From Pseudoxanthomonas broegbernensis (lineage in GTDB: Bacteria > Pseudomonadota > Gammaproteobacteria > Xanthomonadales > Xanthomonadaceae): 64,000 bases of DNA. The translations under genes and the position numbers were made by a program. Location of the stretch: contig NZ_JACHGU010000004.1 in assembly GCF_014202435.1 (NCBI RefSeq), forward strand, positions 124,001 to 188,000, written 5' to 3'. The notes beneath the pieces were generated by a model, which worked only from the letters and a program-made list of their open reading frames with translations, did not search any database and was not told where the DNA came from. This document shows, in pieces, positions 29,141 to 38,625 of the stretch; positions within the stretch are counted from its first letter, which is position 1; each line of letters opens with the position of its first letter.

Positions 29141-31080
29141 AGGATCGGCACCAGGCCCGCGCCGAAGGCGGTCAGCATGCGGGTGAAGATCGACTTCGGC
29201 CCCAGGCTCACTTCGGGGAAATCGCCCACCGCCACGTAGCAGCGGTGGAAGTCCGGGTCGCGCCGCGGCAGCGGCAGCGGGCAGTCCGGCCCGGGCTGGA
29301 AGGCGTAGTTGGTGGCGTAGCGCCACGGCCACAGGTCCAGGATCGGCGAGGCCTCCAGCACCTTGCCCATGCTGTAGCTCAGGCCCGAGAACACCGGCGG
29401 CCTGGCCCGCGGCGCCACCGTCCAGGAGTTGCCCGGGGCGATGTCGCGCTCGATGCTGGCCGCCAGCGCGCGGGCGAAGGCCGGGTCGTCGATCACCACC
29501 GCCGCCTCGGTGTTGTAGGTCTCGCTGCGCGGATCGAAGTTGTGGGTGCCGATCACCGCGATGCGGCGGTCGATCACCATCGACTTGGCGTGCAGGCCCA
29601 TGCGCGGGCCGCTGCCGGTGACCGGCACCGGGCGGTTGGCCGGCGCGCTGGCGCGCAGCAGCGAGGGCCGGGTCTCGGTGCGCAGCTTGTCCTGCACCTG
29701 GCGCTCCTGGCCGCTACCGCGGCTGCCGCCCACGCTGCCGCCGGGCAGTTCGCTGCGCGCCACCGTGGGGCCGGGATCGGTGCCCGGCGCGCCCGGCTGC
29801 CAGGCGCCCAGCGCCGGGTCCACCGGCGGGTCGCGCGGAAACGGCTTGTATTCGAACAGGTCGAAGCCCAGCTCGCGCACGTGGCGGCGCTTGTACTTGT
29901 AGGTGAGCGCGTAGACGATCGGGTTGTCGGTGGCCGCCAGGCTGTTGGTGGAGACCACCACCCGCGGCGGCTGCGCGCGCGCGCGCAGCCCGCGGAAGAT
30001 CTCCAGCGCCTCGTCGGACAGCACCAGGTACGGGGTCTGCAGCAGGATCTCCTCCCGCGCGCCGGCCAGCAGGCTGGCCAGGCCGGCGGCGCCGGCGCCT
30101 TCGCTGCCCGGGTCGCCGTGGTGCTTTTCCGGCAGGTCGGCCAGGTAGGCCACCGCGCCCACCGGCAGCGCGCGCGCGGCCAGGCGCTCGCGCACCAGGC
30201 CGGCGTCGGAGGCGGCGCGCGAGATCAGCTCCACCCGCCCGGGCCGCTGCGGCTGCGCCGGCGGCAACGCGGGCACGCCCTGTTCCAGCAGCAGCCGGGC
30301 CACGTCGCGCAGGCGCTCGACCGGCACGCTGCGGCGGTCGTTCCAGTACTCGGCGAAATTGCGCTCCATCGCGCGCGCCGCCGGGCCCGCCACCAGCACG
30401 TCGCGGTCGCGGAAGTTGAACTGCGCGTCCCAGTCGTAATAGTCGTCCTGGTAGTTGCGCCCGCCGGCGATGCCGACCGCGTCGTCCACCACCAGCAGCT
30501 TGTTGTGCATGCGCTGGTTGAAGCGGCGGAAGCAGCACACCACGCTGGCCGCGTAGTGCAGGTAGTTGGGCTTGGCCAGGCCGAAGGTGGGGTTGTAGAT
30601 GCGCAGCTCCAGGTTGGCGTGCGCGCCGCCCAGGGCGGCCAGGATCGGCAGGTCGGCGATGGCCGAGAGCTGGTCGATCAGCACCCGCACCTTCACCCCG
30701 CGGCGGGCCGCGGCCAGCAGTTCGTCGATCACCAGCCGCGCGCTGTCGTCCTTGTCGAAGATGTAGGTCTGCAGGTCCACCCGCCGGGTGGCGCCGCGGA
30801 TCAGGTCCAGGCGCGCCAGCAGCGCCTCGCCGCCCTCGTCCAGGATCAGCGCGTAGTGGCGCGGCGTGGCGGGCGCGGAAGCGGCGAAGGCCTGCCCGGC
30901 CAGCGCGCGCAGCGGCGAGGGCGCGGCGCAATGGTCCGCGCGCGCGCAGTCCACCGTGGTGTCGCGCGCGGCCATGGCGATGGCTTCCGCGCGCTCGTGC
31001 TGGGCGGGCGAGAGGGTGGCGCAGGCGGCCACCGGCAGAGACAGGGCCGCCGCCAGGACGCGGTGCAACAGGCGGTTCAC
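29137..31080 (-). CDS. Phospholipase D family cardiolipin synthase (ClsC-like), lipoprotein-type signal
   Basis: A 647-residue protein with two HKD catalytic motifs: HNKLLVVDDAVGIAGGRN and HAKSMVIDRRIAVIGTHNFD. Such enzymes form cardiolipin from two phospholipids; ClsC uses phosphatidylethanolamine as a donor. The N-terminus carries a lipobox-like LPVAACATLS. A glycine/serine-rich insert of about 50 residues (from RSELPGGSVGG) precedes the second HKD motif and is probably a surface loop. The GTG start overlaps the YceI gene stop by four bases, so they are coupled. The C-terminus RMLTAFGAGLVPIL is typical. Confidence 0.9.
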   Translation of the reverse strand: MNRLLHRVLAAALSLPVAACATLSPAQHERAEAIAMAARDTTVDCARADHCAAPSPLRALAGQAFAASAPATPRHYALILDEGGEALLARLDLIRGATRRVDLQTYIFDKDDSARLVIDELLAAARRGVKVRVLIDQLSAIADLPILAALGGAHANLELRIYNPTFGLAKPNYLHYAASVVCCFRRFNQRMHNKLLVVDDAVGIAGGRNYQDDYYDWDAQFNFRDRDVLVAGPAARAMERNFAEYWNDRRSVPVERLRDVARLLLEQGVPALPPAQPQRPGRVELISRAASDAGLVRERLAARALPVGAVAYLADLPEKHHGDPGSEGAGAAGLASLLAGAREEILLQTPYLVLSDEALEIFRGLRARAQPPRVVVSTNSLAATDNPIVYALTYKYKRRHVRELGFDLFEYKPFPRDPPVDPALGAWQPGAPGTDPGPTVARSELPGGSVGGSRGSGQERQVQDKLRTETRPSLLRASAPANRPVPVTGSGPRMGLHAKSMVIDRRIAVIGTHNFDPRSETYNTEAAVVIDDPAFARALAASIERDIAPGNSWTVAPRARPPVFSGLSYSMGKVLEASPILDLWPWRYATNYAFQPGPDCPLPLPRRDPDFHRCYVAVGDFPEVSLGPKSIFTRMLTAFGAGLVPIL

Positions 31081-31685
31081 GGCGGCGGATTCTCCTTCAA
31101 CCGCACCTGCATGCGCAGCAACACCCGGTCGCTGAGCACCAGCCGCCAGTCGTCCATGCCGTAGCGGCTGCGCTGGATGTCCCCGCTCACCCACACCGCG
31201 CAGTCCAGCCCCGGGCGCGGGCAGGCGGACGGCGCCACCTGCAGCGCCTCGTCCTGGGTGACCCCGCGCAGGGTCAGCCGGCCGTTCAGCGCGGCGCCGT
31301 CGGCCAGGCCGGCGGCGACATAAGGGTCGGAGACGAATTCCATCCAGGGGTGGCGCACGCTGTCGAAGAAGCTGTCTCCGCGCATCCAGGCGGTGTAGCG
31401 GGCGCGTCCGGGGATCTCGGCCGCCGCGGTGGCGATGCGCAGGCGCACCTGGTGGCGCCCGTCCGGCAGCGCCTCGACCGTGCCGTCGTACACCGGGAAC
31501 ACGCCCTCCAGGTGCTGCCCCAGGCGGGTGCGCACCTCGAACCCCAGGTGGCTGTGCTCGGTGTCGATCCGCAGCGGCGGCGCGGGCGGCACCGCCTCGT
31601 GCACGGGCGGCGACGCGGACGCCGCCAGCGCCTGCCCGAGCCCGAGCCCGAGCAGGAGACCGCCGCACCACGCCCGCCGGTGCAT
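31077..31685 (-). CDS. YceI-family periplasmic protein
   Basis: A 202-residue exported protein with a signal peptide (GGLLLGLGLGQALAASAS) and a YceI lipocalin-like domain: LRIDTEHSHLGFEVRTRLG, the central SFFDSVRHPWMEFVSDPYV and LNGRLTLRGVTQDEAL. YceI proteins bind isoprenoid-type lipids in a beta barrel. It lies between SixA (5 bp upstream) and the cardiolipin synthase gene (4-bp overlap), suggesting one transcript. Confidence 0.88.
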   Translation of the reverse strand: MHRRAWCGGLLLGLGLGQALAASASPPVHEAVPPAPPLRIDTEHSHLGFEVRTRLGQHLEGVFPVYDGTVEALPDGRHQVRLRIATAAAEIPGRARYTAWMRGDSFFDSVRHPWMEFVSDPYVAAGLADGAALNGRLTLRGVTQDEALQVAPSACPRPGLDCAVWVSGDIQRSRYGMDDWRLVLSDRVLLRMQVRLKENPPP

Positions 31686-31690
31686 GCGCC

Positions 31691-32167
31691 CTAGGGCCAC
31701 CAGAACGCGGTCAGCCGGCCCATGCCCGGTTCGATCGCCACCCGCGCCGGCAGCGCCAGCACCGCCACCGCGGCGGTGGGCATGCCGCGGTAGTCGCCCG
31801 AGCGGCCGCTGTGCAGCAGCGCCACCAGGCGCTCCATGCCGGGGTTGTGGCCCACCAGCAGCAGGCGCTCGACCTCCTGCTGCGCCTCCAGCAGCCCGAT
31901 CAGGGTGCCCGGCGTGGCCTCGTAGATGCTCTCCTCCAGCCGCTGCTCGGCGTAGCCGGTGACCGCCAGCACCGCTTCCAGCGTCTCCCGCGTGCGCCGC
32001 GACGGCGAACACAGCACCCGGTCCGGCAGCAGGCCCTGCGCCGCCAGCCAGCGGCCGGCGGCCTCGGCCTCGGCCAGGCCCTGCGGCGAGAGCGGGCGGT
32101 CGATGTCGGCCTGCCCCGGCGAGGCCGGTTCGGCGTGGGCATGGCGCAGCAGGATCACCTCGCGCAT
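31691..32167 (-). CDS. sixA: Phosphohistidine phosphatase SixA
   Basis: A 158-residue histidine phosphatase. The catalytic histidine is H9 in VILLRHAHAEPASPGQADIDRPLS, with the second in LLLVGHNPGMERLVALL. In E. coli SixA removes phosphate from phosphohistidine of the NPr branch of the nitrogen phosphotransferase system. GGAGA precedes ATG 32167. It starts 14 bp after the ParA-like gene and is followed closely by YceI. Confidence 0.9.
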   Translation of the reverse strand: MREVILLRHAHAEPASPGQADIDRPLSPQGLAEAEAAGRWLAAQGLLPDRVLCSPSRRTRETLEAVLAVTGYAEQRLEESIYEATPGTLIGLLEAQQEVERLLLVGHNPGMERLVALLHSGRSGDYRGMPTAAVAVLALPARVAIEPGMGRLTAFWWP

Positions 32168-32181
32168 GTCGTCTCCGCTCG

Positions 32182-32814
32182 TCACGCCCGGGCCAGCCAC
32201 TTGAACAACGGCTCCCAGTCGGCCTGGTGGTCGCGCACCTGCGCGGAGTGGTAGTCGAACAGGCTGCGCCCCAGCCCCACCAGGACCACGTAGGCCTGGG
32301 TGTCGCGCAGTTGCGCCACCACCGGGTAGGGCCAGCCCTTGAGCATCTCCAGCGCCTGCTGCGTGGCGTGGGTCCAGGGCTTGGCGCGGTTCAGCACCAG
32401 GCCTACCGGCAACTTGCGCTGGTGCACCCGCGGCACCTTGGCCAGGGTATTGAGGAAGCCGACGGTGGCCTCGATGTCCAGCGCCGAGGGCTGGACCGGC
32501 ACCACCACCGCGTCGGCCAGGCCGAGGAACGCGTCCAGGTCGTCGGCCAGGGCGCCGGCCGGCGCATCGATCACCACCTGGTCGGTATCGTCCGGCAGCC
32601 GGCTGCGCCAGGCGCGGCGGCGGCTGGCGTCGATCGGCAGCACCGCGCTGTCCAGTACGGCCCGGCGCTGCGCCCAGCGCGTGGCCGAGGCCTGGGGGTC
32701 GGCATCGGCCAGGACCGTGCGCCGTCCCTGCAGCGCCGAATGCGCCGCCAAGTGAGTGGCGACCGTGGTCTTGCCCACGCCGCCCTTGGAGCCGGCCACC
32801 AGAATCGTCTTCAT
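32182..32814 (-). CDS. Orphan ParA-family ATPase
   Basis: A 210-residue deviant-Walker ATPase. The motif [17 protein letters not shown] begins at about residue 9, with [16 protein letters not shown] and [14 protein letters not shown] further on. Size and lack of a DNA-binding N-terminus fit the small ParA/MinD-like group that positions protein cargo. No ParB gene or parS-like repeat is adjacent, so a chromosome-partition role is unlikely; the cargo is unknown. It diverges from the AAA ATPase gene at 32932. Confidence 0.88.
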   Translation of the reverse strand: MKTILVAGSKGGVGKTTVATHLAAHSALQGRRTVLADADPQASATRWAQRRAVLDSAVLPIDASRRRAWRSRLPDDTDQVVIDAPAGALADDLDAFLGLADAVVVPVQPSALDIEATVGFLNTLAKVPRVHQRKLPVGLVLNRAKPWTHATQQALEMLKGWPYPVVAQLRDTQAYVVLVGLGRSLFDYHSAQVRDHQADWEPLFKWLARA

Positions 32815-32931
32815 GCGCCACCGTCCTCCGCAATCGGCTGCCCGCAGGGTACACCGCCCCCCGTGGAGACGGTAGGAAGGCCCCTGCCCGCGCTGCTATC
32901 GTGCCCCGTCCCCGCGCCGTACCGCCTTCCG

Positions 32932-34416
32932 ATGAGCCAGTTGCAGGACCTGACCGCCCTGATCCGGGCCAACGCGCCCCTGATCGTGATCGAGACCCGC
33001 GACGAGGAGCGGGTGGTGGAACTGTTCCGGCAATCGCTGATGCAGGTCTGGCGCGCCCTGCACCGCTGGACCATCACCGAGGGCCTGCGCCGCCTGGACC
33101 TGGACCGCGAGGACGCCGCCGAGGGCCCGCCCGACGCCGGCTCGGTGCTGCGCGCGATCCAGGACGCCGGGCAGCGCGGCATCTACCTGCTGCTCGACTT
33201 CCACCCCTACCTGGGCTACGCCAGCCACCAGCGCCTGCTGCGCGACATCCTCCAGCGCCGCCACTGCCAGCCGCACGTGATCGTGCTGGTCGGGGCCAAG
33301 GTCGAGCTGCCGGCCGAGCTGGACGCGCTGGCGGTGCGCTTCAGCCCGCGCCTGCCGAACGCGGCCGCCCTGCTCAAGCTGGTGCGCGAGGAAGCGGTGG
33401 CCTATGCCCGCGAGCACGGCGGCCGCCGGGTCGAGGCCGAGGAGGACGCGGTGCGCCAGATCGTGCGCCACCTGCAGGGCCTGGACCTGCACGACGCGCG
33501 CCGCATCGCCCGCCGCCTGATCCACGACGACGGCGCGCTCACCGCCTCGGACCTGCCGCAACTGGCCAGGCTGAAGTTCGAGCTGCTCAACCGCAGCGGC
33601 CACCTGCACTACGAATACGACACCGCCGGCTTCGCCCAGGTGGCCGGCGCGGCGCGGCTGAAGCGCTGGATCGGCCACCGCCGCGCCGCCTTCGCCGGCA
33701 ACCCGCCGCCGGGCCTGGACCCGCCGCGCGGCGTACTGCTGCTGGGCGTGCAGGGCTGCGGCAAGTCGCTGCTGGCCAAGGCCATCGCCGGCGGCTTCGG
33801 GGTGCCGCTGCTGCGGCTGGACTTCGGCACCCTGTACGCGAAATACCATGGCGAGACCGAGCAGAACCTGCGCGCCGCGCTGGCCTCGGCCGAGCAGTTG
33901 GCGCCATGCGTGCTGTGGATCGACGAGATCGAGAAGGGCGTGTCCGCCGATGCGGGCGACGGCGACGGCGGCGTGTCCCGGCGCGTGCTCGGCTACCTGC
34001 TCACCTGGATGGCCGAGCGCCGCGCGCCGGTGTTCCTGGTGGCCACCGCCAACCAGGTCCGGCACCTGCCGGCCGAGCTGCTGCGCAAGGGCCGCTTCGA
34101 CGAGATCTTCTTCGTCGACCTGCCCGCCCCGGACACCCGGGTGGAGTTGCTGCGCCTCCACCTGGGCGGACGCGGGCTGGACGCGGAGGCGTTCGCCCTG
34201 CCCGCGCTGGCGGCGGCCAGCGACGGCTTTTCCGGCGCCGAGATCGAGCAGGCCATCGTTTCCGGCCTGTACGCGGCCCATGCCGAGCAGCGCGCGCTGG
34301 ACACCGACGTGCTCATGGCCGAGATCCGCGGCACCCGCCCGCTGTCGGTGCTGATGGCCGAGCAGGTGGCGGCGCTGCGCGAATGGGCGGCCGCGCGCAC
34401 GGTGCCGGCGGACTGA
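32932..34416 (+). CDS. Ycf46-like AAA ATPase
   Basis: A 494-residue AAA protein. An N-terminal domain of about 210 residues (LIVIETRDEERVVELFRQSL) precedes a AAA module with Walker A GVQGCGKSLLAKA, Walker B CVLWIDEIEKG, sensor region FLVATANQVRHLP and RKGRFDEIFFVDLP. This is the Ycf46/DUF815-like group found in chloroplasts, cyanobacteria and many proteobacteria. The role is poorly defined. It has 115 bp of shared upstream DNA with the ParA-like gene. Confidence 0.87.
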   Translation: MSQLQDLTALIRANAPLIVIETRDEERVVELFRQSLMQVWRALHRWTITEGLRRLDLDREDAAEGPPDAGSVLRAIQDAGQRGIYLLLDFHPYLGYASHQRLLRDILQRRHCQPHVIVLVGAKVELPAELDALAVRFSPRLPNAAALLKLVREEAVAYAREHGGRRVEAEEDAVRQIVRHLQGLDLHDARRIARRLIHDDGALTASDLPQLARLKFELLNRSGHLHYEYDTAGFAQVAGAARLKRWIGHRRAAFAGNPPPGLDPPRGVLLLGVQGCGKSLLAKAIAGGFGVPLLRLDFGTLYAKYHGETEQNLRAALASAEQLAPCVLWIDEIEKGVSADAGDGDGGVSRRVLGYLLTWMAERRAPVFLVATANQVRHLPAELLRKGRFDEIFFVDLPAPDTRVELLRLHLGGRGLDAEAFALPALAAASDGFSGAEIEQAIVSGLYAAHAEQRALDTDVLMAEIRGTRPLSVLMAEQVAALREWAAARTVPAD

Positions 34417-34700
34417 CGCGGCGCGCGGCACGGATGGCGGGCACGGACAGGTGCGCCGCGCCGTGCGGCGGCGTCCACCGGGAACAGGCCGACCGAAGAC
34501 GCGCAGGCACGTCCGTCACACAGCGCGCAGCACGTTCCATCCCCGCGCATGACGCAGACCCGGCGGCATGCCCCGCGCGCCGCCGTTCGCCGCGACGCCG
34601 CAGCCGACTTCGCGCACCGCGCTCACGGGGCGGTGCGCGAGGCCCGCTGTATCATGCCGTGCCGGGTTCCGGCCCGGTCCCGCCAGCGCCAAGGCCAGCC
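34417..34700. other. Intergenic region before the indolepyruvate oxidoreductase
   Basis: About 280 bp without a supported gene. TATCAT at about 34650 could be a -10 element for the downstream gene; no matching -35 or operator was found. Confidence 0.3.
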
Positions 34701-37700
34701 ATGACCAGCACCGCCGAACTGACCTCGCCCGCCTCCGCGAACACGCCCGGCCTGGACACGTTCGACCGCGACTACACCCTGGAACACCGCTATACCCGCT
34801 GCGACGGCCGCATCTACCTCAGCGGCGTGCAGGCGCTGGTGCGGCTGCCGCTGATGCAGCGCCTGCGCGACGCCGCGGCCGGGCTGGACACCGCCGGCTT
34901 CGTCAGCGGCTACCGCGGCAGCCCGCTGGGTGGCTTCGACCTGGAACTGTGGCGCGCGCGCAAGCACCTGGACGCGGCGAAGGTGCGCTTCCAGCCCGGC
35001 CTGAACGAGGATCTGGGCGCGACCATGGTCTGGGGCACGCAGCAGACCAACCTGTTCCCCGGCGCCCGGGTCGAGGGCGTCTACGCCATGTGGTACGGCA
35101 AGGGCCCGGGCGTGGACCGCTGCGGCGACGTGTTCAAGCACGGCAACGCCGCCGGCACCTGGAAGCACGGCGGGGTGCTGGCGCTGGCCGCCGACGACCA
35201 TGCCTGCCGCAGCTCGACCCTGCCGCACGGCAGCGAGGACGAGTTCGTCAGCGCGATGATGCCGGTGCTCAACCCGGCCGGGGTGCAGGACATCCTCGAC
35301 CTGGGCCTGGTCGGCTGGGCGATGAGCCGCTACACCGGCCGCTGGATCGGCTTCAAGACCATCGCCGAGACGGTGGAATCCTCCGCCTCGGTGGAGGTGG
35401 ACCCGTTCGCGCGCCGGATCGTGCTGCCCGAGGACTTCGAGCTGCCGCCGGGCGGGCTCGGCATCCGCTGGCCCGACCCGCCGCTGGACCAGGAGATGCG
35501 CCTGCACCGCTACGCGGTCGGCGCGGCCCAGGCCTTCGCCCGCGCCAACGGCATCGACAAGGTGGTGATGGACGCGCCGCACGCGCGGCTGGGCATCGTG
35601 ACCACCGGCAAGAGCTACCTGGACGTGCTGCAGGCGCTGGAATACCTGGGCCTGGACGAGCGCGCCTGCCGCGACATCGGCATCCGCGTGTACAAGGTCG
35701 GCATGACCTGGCCGCTGGAGCCGCAGGGCATCGCCGCGTTCGCCCGCGGCCTGGACGACATCGTGGTGGTGGAGGAGAAGCGCGCCTTCATCGAGCGGCA
35801 GATGAAGGAGCAGTTCTACAACTGGCCGGCCGACGGGGGCCGGCGCCCGAGCATCGTCGGCAAGTACGACGAGGCCGGCGAGTGGATCCTGCCGTCCACC
35901 GGCGAGCTGACCCCGGCCACCATCGCCGGGGTGATCGGCAGGCGCATCCAGCGCCTGCTTCAATCGAGCTCGATCGGCACCGAGTCGATCGAGCAGCGGC
36001 TGCGCTGGATGGAGCAGAAGGAAGCGGAGATGTCGCTGCCGCGCGCCGACTTCCCGCGCGTGCCGCACTACTGCTCCGGCTGCCCGCACAACACCTCCAC
36101 CGCGGTGCCCGAGGGCTCGCGCGCGCTGGCCGGGATCGGCTGCCACTACATGGTCACCTGGATGGACCGGGCCACCGACACCTTCACCCACATGGGCGGC
36201 GAGGGCGTCACCTGGGCCGGGCAGGCGCCGTTCACCGACACCGCGCACGTGTTCCAGAACCTGGGCGACGGCACCTACTTCCACAGCGGCTCGCTGGCCA
36301 TCCGCCAGGCCGTGGCGGCGAAGGTCAACATCACCTACAAAATCCTCTACAACGACGCGGTGGCGATGACCGGCGGCCAGCCGGTGGACGGCCCGCTCTC
36401 CGTGCCGGATATCGCCTGGCAGATGCGCGCCGAAGGCATCGGCACGATCGTCGTGGTCAGCGACGAGATCGGCAAGTGGCGCAAGCGCGAACTGTTCCCG
36501 GCCGGGGTGGAGTTCCACGACCGCGCCGAACTGGATGCGGTGCAGAAGCGCCTGCGCGAGGTGAAGGGCGTCTCGATCCTGATCTACGACCAGACCTGCG
36601 CCACCGAGAAGCGGCGCCGGCGCAAGCGCGGCAAGCTGGAGGACCCGGCCAAGCGGGTGATGGTCAATACGCTGGTGTGCGAGGGCTGCGGCGACTGCGG
36701 GCAGAAGAGCTTCTGCGTGTCCGTGCTGCCCCGGGAAACCGAGTTCGGGCGCAAGCGCGAGATCGACCAGTCCAACTGCAACAAGGACTATTCCTGCGTG
36801 TCCGGCTTCTGCCCCAGCTTCGTCACCGTGCACGGCGGGCGGCCGCGCAAGGGCCGCACGGCGCCGGCCGCGGCGCTGCTGGAGAACCTGCCCGAGCCGG
36901 TGCCGCGCACGGGCCTGGACCGTCCCTGGAACATCCTCATCACCGGCGTGGGCGGCACCGGCGTGGTCACCATCGGCGCCCTGCTGGGCATGGCCGGGCA
37001 CCTGGAGGGCAAGGGCGCCACGGTGCTGGACCAGACCGGCCTGGCACAGAAAGGCGGCGCGGTGACCACCCACGTCCGCCTGGCGCGCACGCCGGAGGAC
37101 ATCCACGCCGTGCGCATCGCCGCGGGCGAGGCCGACCTGGTGCTGGGCTGCGACATGGTGGTGGTCAACGACTACTGGTCGCTGTCCAAGGTGCGGGCCG
37201 GGCGCTCGGAGGTGGTGCTCAACACCTACGAGGCGATGCCCGGCACCTTCACCATGCGCCCGGACCTGCACTTCCCCGCCGCCGACATCGTCGCCGGCGT
37301 CGGCCTGGCCCTGGGTGGGCGGACGCCGCGGCTGCTCGACGCCACCCAGTTGGCCACCGCGCTGCTGGGCGACGCCATCGCCAGCAACCTGTTCATGCTC
37401 GGCCATGCCTGGCAACTGGGCCTGGTGCCGGTGTCCCTGCACGCGCTGATGCGCGCCATCGAACTCAACGGCGCGGCGGTGGAGATGAACCGCCAGGCCT
37501 TCGCCTGGGGCCGGCTGTCGGCGGTGGACCCGCAGGCGGTGGCCACGGCCGCCGGCCTGGTGCGCAACCCGGCCACCGCCGAGGAGCGCGCGCCCGACGG
37601 CCTGCGCCAGTTGCCGCCGGGCGACTGGGAAGGCAGCGAGTGGGGCAGCACCAGCGCCCCGCGCCCGGCGCGCACCGAGCGCGAGTGGCGCGGCCTGCCC

Positions 37701-38474
37701 GAGCGCGGCGGCCATGCCGGCATCGCCGACGCCCCGTCCCCGGCGTCGCCGCTGGACACCGCGACCGGCGAGATCGCCGCGCTGCCGCTGGACGACCTGC
37801 GCCTGTCCCGCAGCCTGGACGAACTCGTCGCCCGCCGCGAGCGGTTCCTCGCCGACTACCAGGACGCGGCCTATGCGCGCCGCTATGCGGAGCTGGTGGC
37901 GAAGGCGCGCGCCGCCGAGCACCTCAAGGCGCCCGGTTCCACCGCGCTGACCGAAGCGGTGGCGCGCTACGCGTTCAAGCTGATGGCCTACAAGGACGAG
38001 TACGAGGTCGCGCGGCTGTACACCCGCGGCGAGTTCCGGCGGCGCCTGCAGCAGCAGTTCGAGGGCGACTACACCCTGCGCTTCCACCTGGCGCCGCCGC
38101 TGCTGGCGAAGAAGGACGCACAGGGCCACCCGCTCAAGCGCGAGTACGGCCCGTGGATGTTCACCGCGTTCAAGTGGCTGGCCAGGCTGCGCTTCCTGCG
38201 CGGCACCGCCCTGGACCCGTTCGGGCGCACCGCCGAGCGGCGCATGGAGCGGCGCCTGGTGGAGGACTACTTCGCCACCGTCGAGCGGCTGCTGCCCGGG
38301 CTGGACGGCGGCAATGCCGCGCTGGCTGCGGAAATCGCCGGCATCCCCGAGCACATCCGCGGCTTCGGCCACGTCAAGGAGGCGCACCTGCGCCAGGCCA
38401 AGGCGCGCGAGGCCGAGCTGCTGCACGCATGGGAGGACCCATCGCGGAGGGCGCCGCGCGCCGACGCCGCCTGA
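34701..38474 (+). CDS. Indolepyruvate ferredoxin oxidoreductase, fused alpha-beta type
   Basis: A 1257-residue thiamine-pyrophosphate enzyme that oxidatively decarboxylates aryl or branched 2-oxo acids to acyl-CoA using ferredoxin. The alpha-like part has FVSGYRGSPLGGFDLELW; a TPP-binding region follows around CSGCPHNTS and GIGCHYMVTWMD. A cysteine-rich stretch (VCEGCGDCGQKSFC and CNKDYSCVSGFC) resembles an iron-sulfur site, and the gamma-like domain has GVGGTGVVTIGALLGMAG with QKGGAVTTHVRL. ATG 34701 follows AAGG. Such fused enzymes occur in many aerobes, where they serve aromatic amino-acid breakdown. No ferredoxin gene is adjacent. Confidence 0.93.
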   Translation: MTSTAELTSPASANTPGLDTFDRDYTLEHRYTRCDGRIYLSGVQALVRLPLMQRLRDAAAGLDTAGFVSGYRGSPLGGFDLELWRARKHLDAAKVRFQPGLNEDLGATMVWGTQQTNLFPGARVEGVYAMWYGKGPGVDRCGDVFKHGNAAGTWKHGGVLALAADDHACRSSTLPHGSEDEFVSAMMPVLNPAGVQDILDLGLVGWAMSRYTGRWIGFKTIAETVESSASVEVDPFARRIVLPEDFELPPGGLGIRWPDPPLDQEMRLHRYAVGAAQAFARANGIDKVVMDAPHARLGIVTTGKSYLDVLQALEYLGLDERACRDIGIRVYKVGMTWPLEPQGIAAFARGLDDIVVVEEKRAFIERQMKEQFYNWPADGGRRPSIVGKYDEAGEWILPSTGELTPATIAGVIGRRIQRLLQSSSIGTESIEQRLRWMEQKEAEMSLPRADFPRVPHYCSGCPHNTSTAVPEGSRALAGIGCHYMVTWMDRATDTFTHMGGEGVTWAGQAPFTDTAHVFQNLGDGTYFHSGSLAIRQAVAAKVNITYKILYNDAVAMTGGQPVDGPLSVPDIAWQMRAEGIGTIVVVSDEIGKWRKRELFPAGVEFHDRAELDAVQKRLREVKGVSILIYDQTCATEKRRRRKRGKLEDPAKRVMVNTLVCEGCGDCGQKSFCVSVLPRETEFGRKREIDQSNCNKDYSCVSGFCPSFVTVHGGRPRKGRTAPAAALLENLPEPVPRTGLDRPWNILITGVGGTGVVTIGALLGMAGHLEGKGATVLDQTGLAQKGGAVTTHVRLARTPEDIHAVRIAAGEADLVLGCDMVVVNDYWSLSKVRAGRSEVVLNTYEAMPGTFTMRPDLHFPAADIVAGVGLALGGRTPRLLDATQLATALLGDAIASNLFMLGHAWQLGLVPVSLHALMRAIELNGAAVEMNRQAFAWGRLSAVDPQAVATAAGLVRNPATAEERAPDGLRQLPPGDWEGSEWGSTSAPRPARTEREWRGLPERGGHAGIADAPSPASPLDTATGEIAALPLDDLRLSRSLDELVARRERFLADYQDAAYARRYAELVAKARAAEHLKAPGSTALTEAVARYAFKLMAYKDEYEVARLYTRGEFRRRLQQQFEGDYTLRFHLAPPLLAKKDAQGHPLKREYGPWMFTAFKWLARLRFLRGTALDPFGRTAERRMERRLVEDYFATVERLLPGLDGGNAALAAEIAGIPEHIRGFGHVKEAHLRQAKAREAELLHAWEDPSRRAPRADAA

Positions 38475-38504
38475 GCGGCATGCGCCCCTGCCCCGTGCGC
38501 AAAA

Positions 38505-38580
38505 GCCGGCTCGCCGGCGGCCGCCATGGGAAACCGCCTGCCGGAGGCCCGTCGGCCATCGCGGTCGCCGGCGAGCCGGC
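38505..38580. repeat. GCCGGC inverted repeat pair (GTAG-type) between convergent genes
   Basis: GCCGGCTCGCCGGCG (38505-38519) and its exact complement (38566-38580) flank 46 bases in the convergent gap of the indolepyruvate oxidoreductase and the LacI regulator. Each arm is itself near-palindromic. It could act as a bidirectional terminator or a REP pair. Confidence 0.6.
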
Positions 38581-38625
38581 CCGCTGGAATGGGCGATGCA
38601 TTGGAGACGGAGAGGCCGGGCCCGG

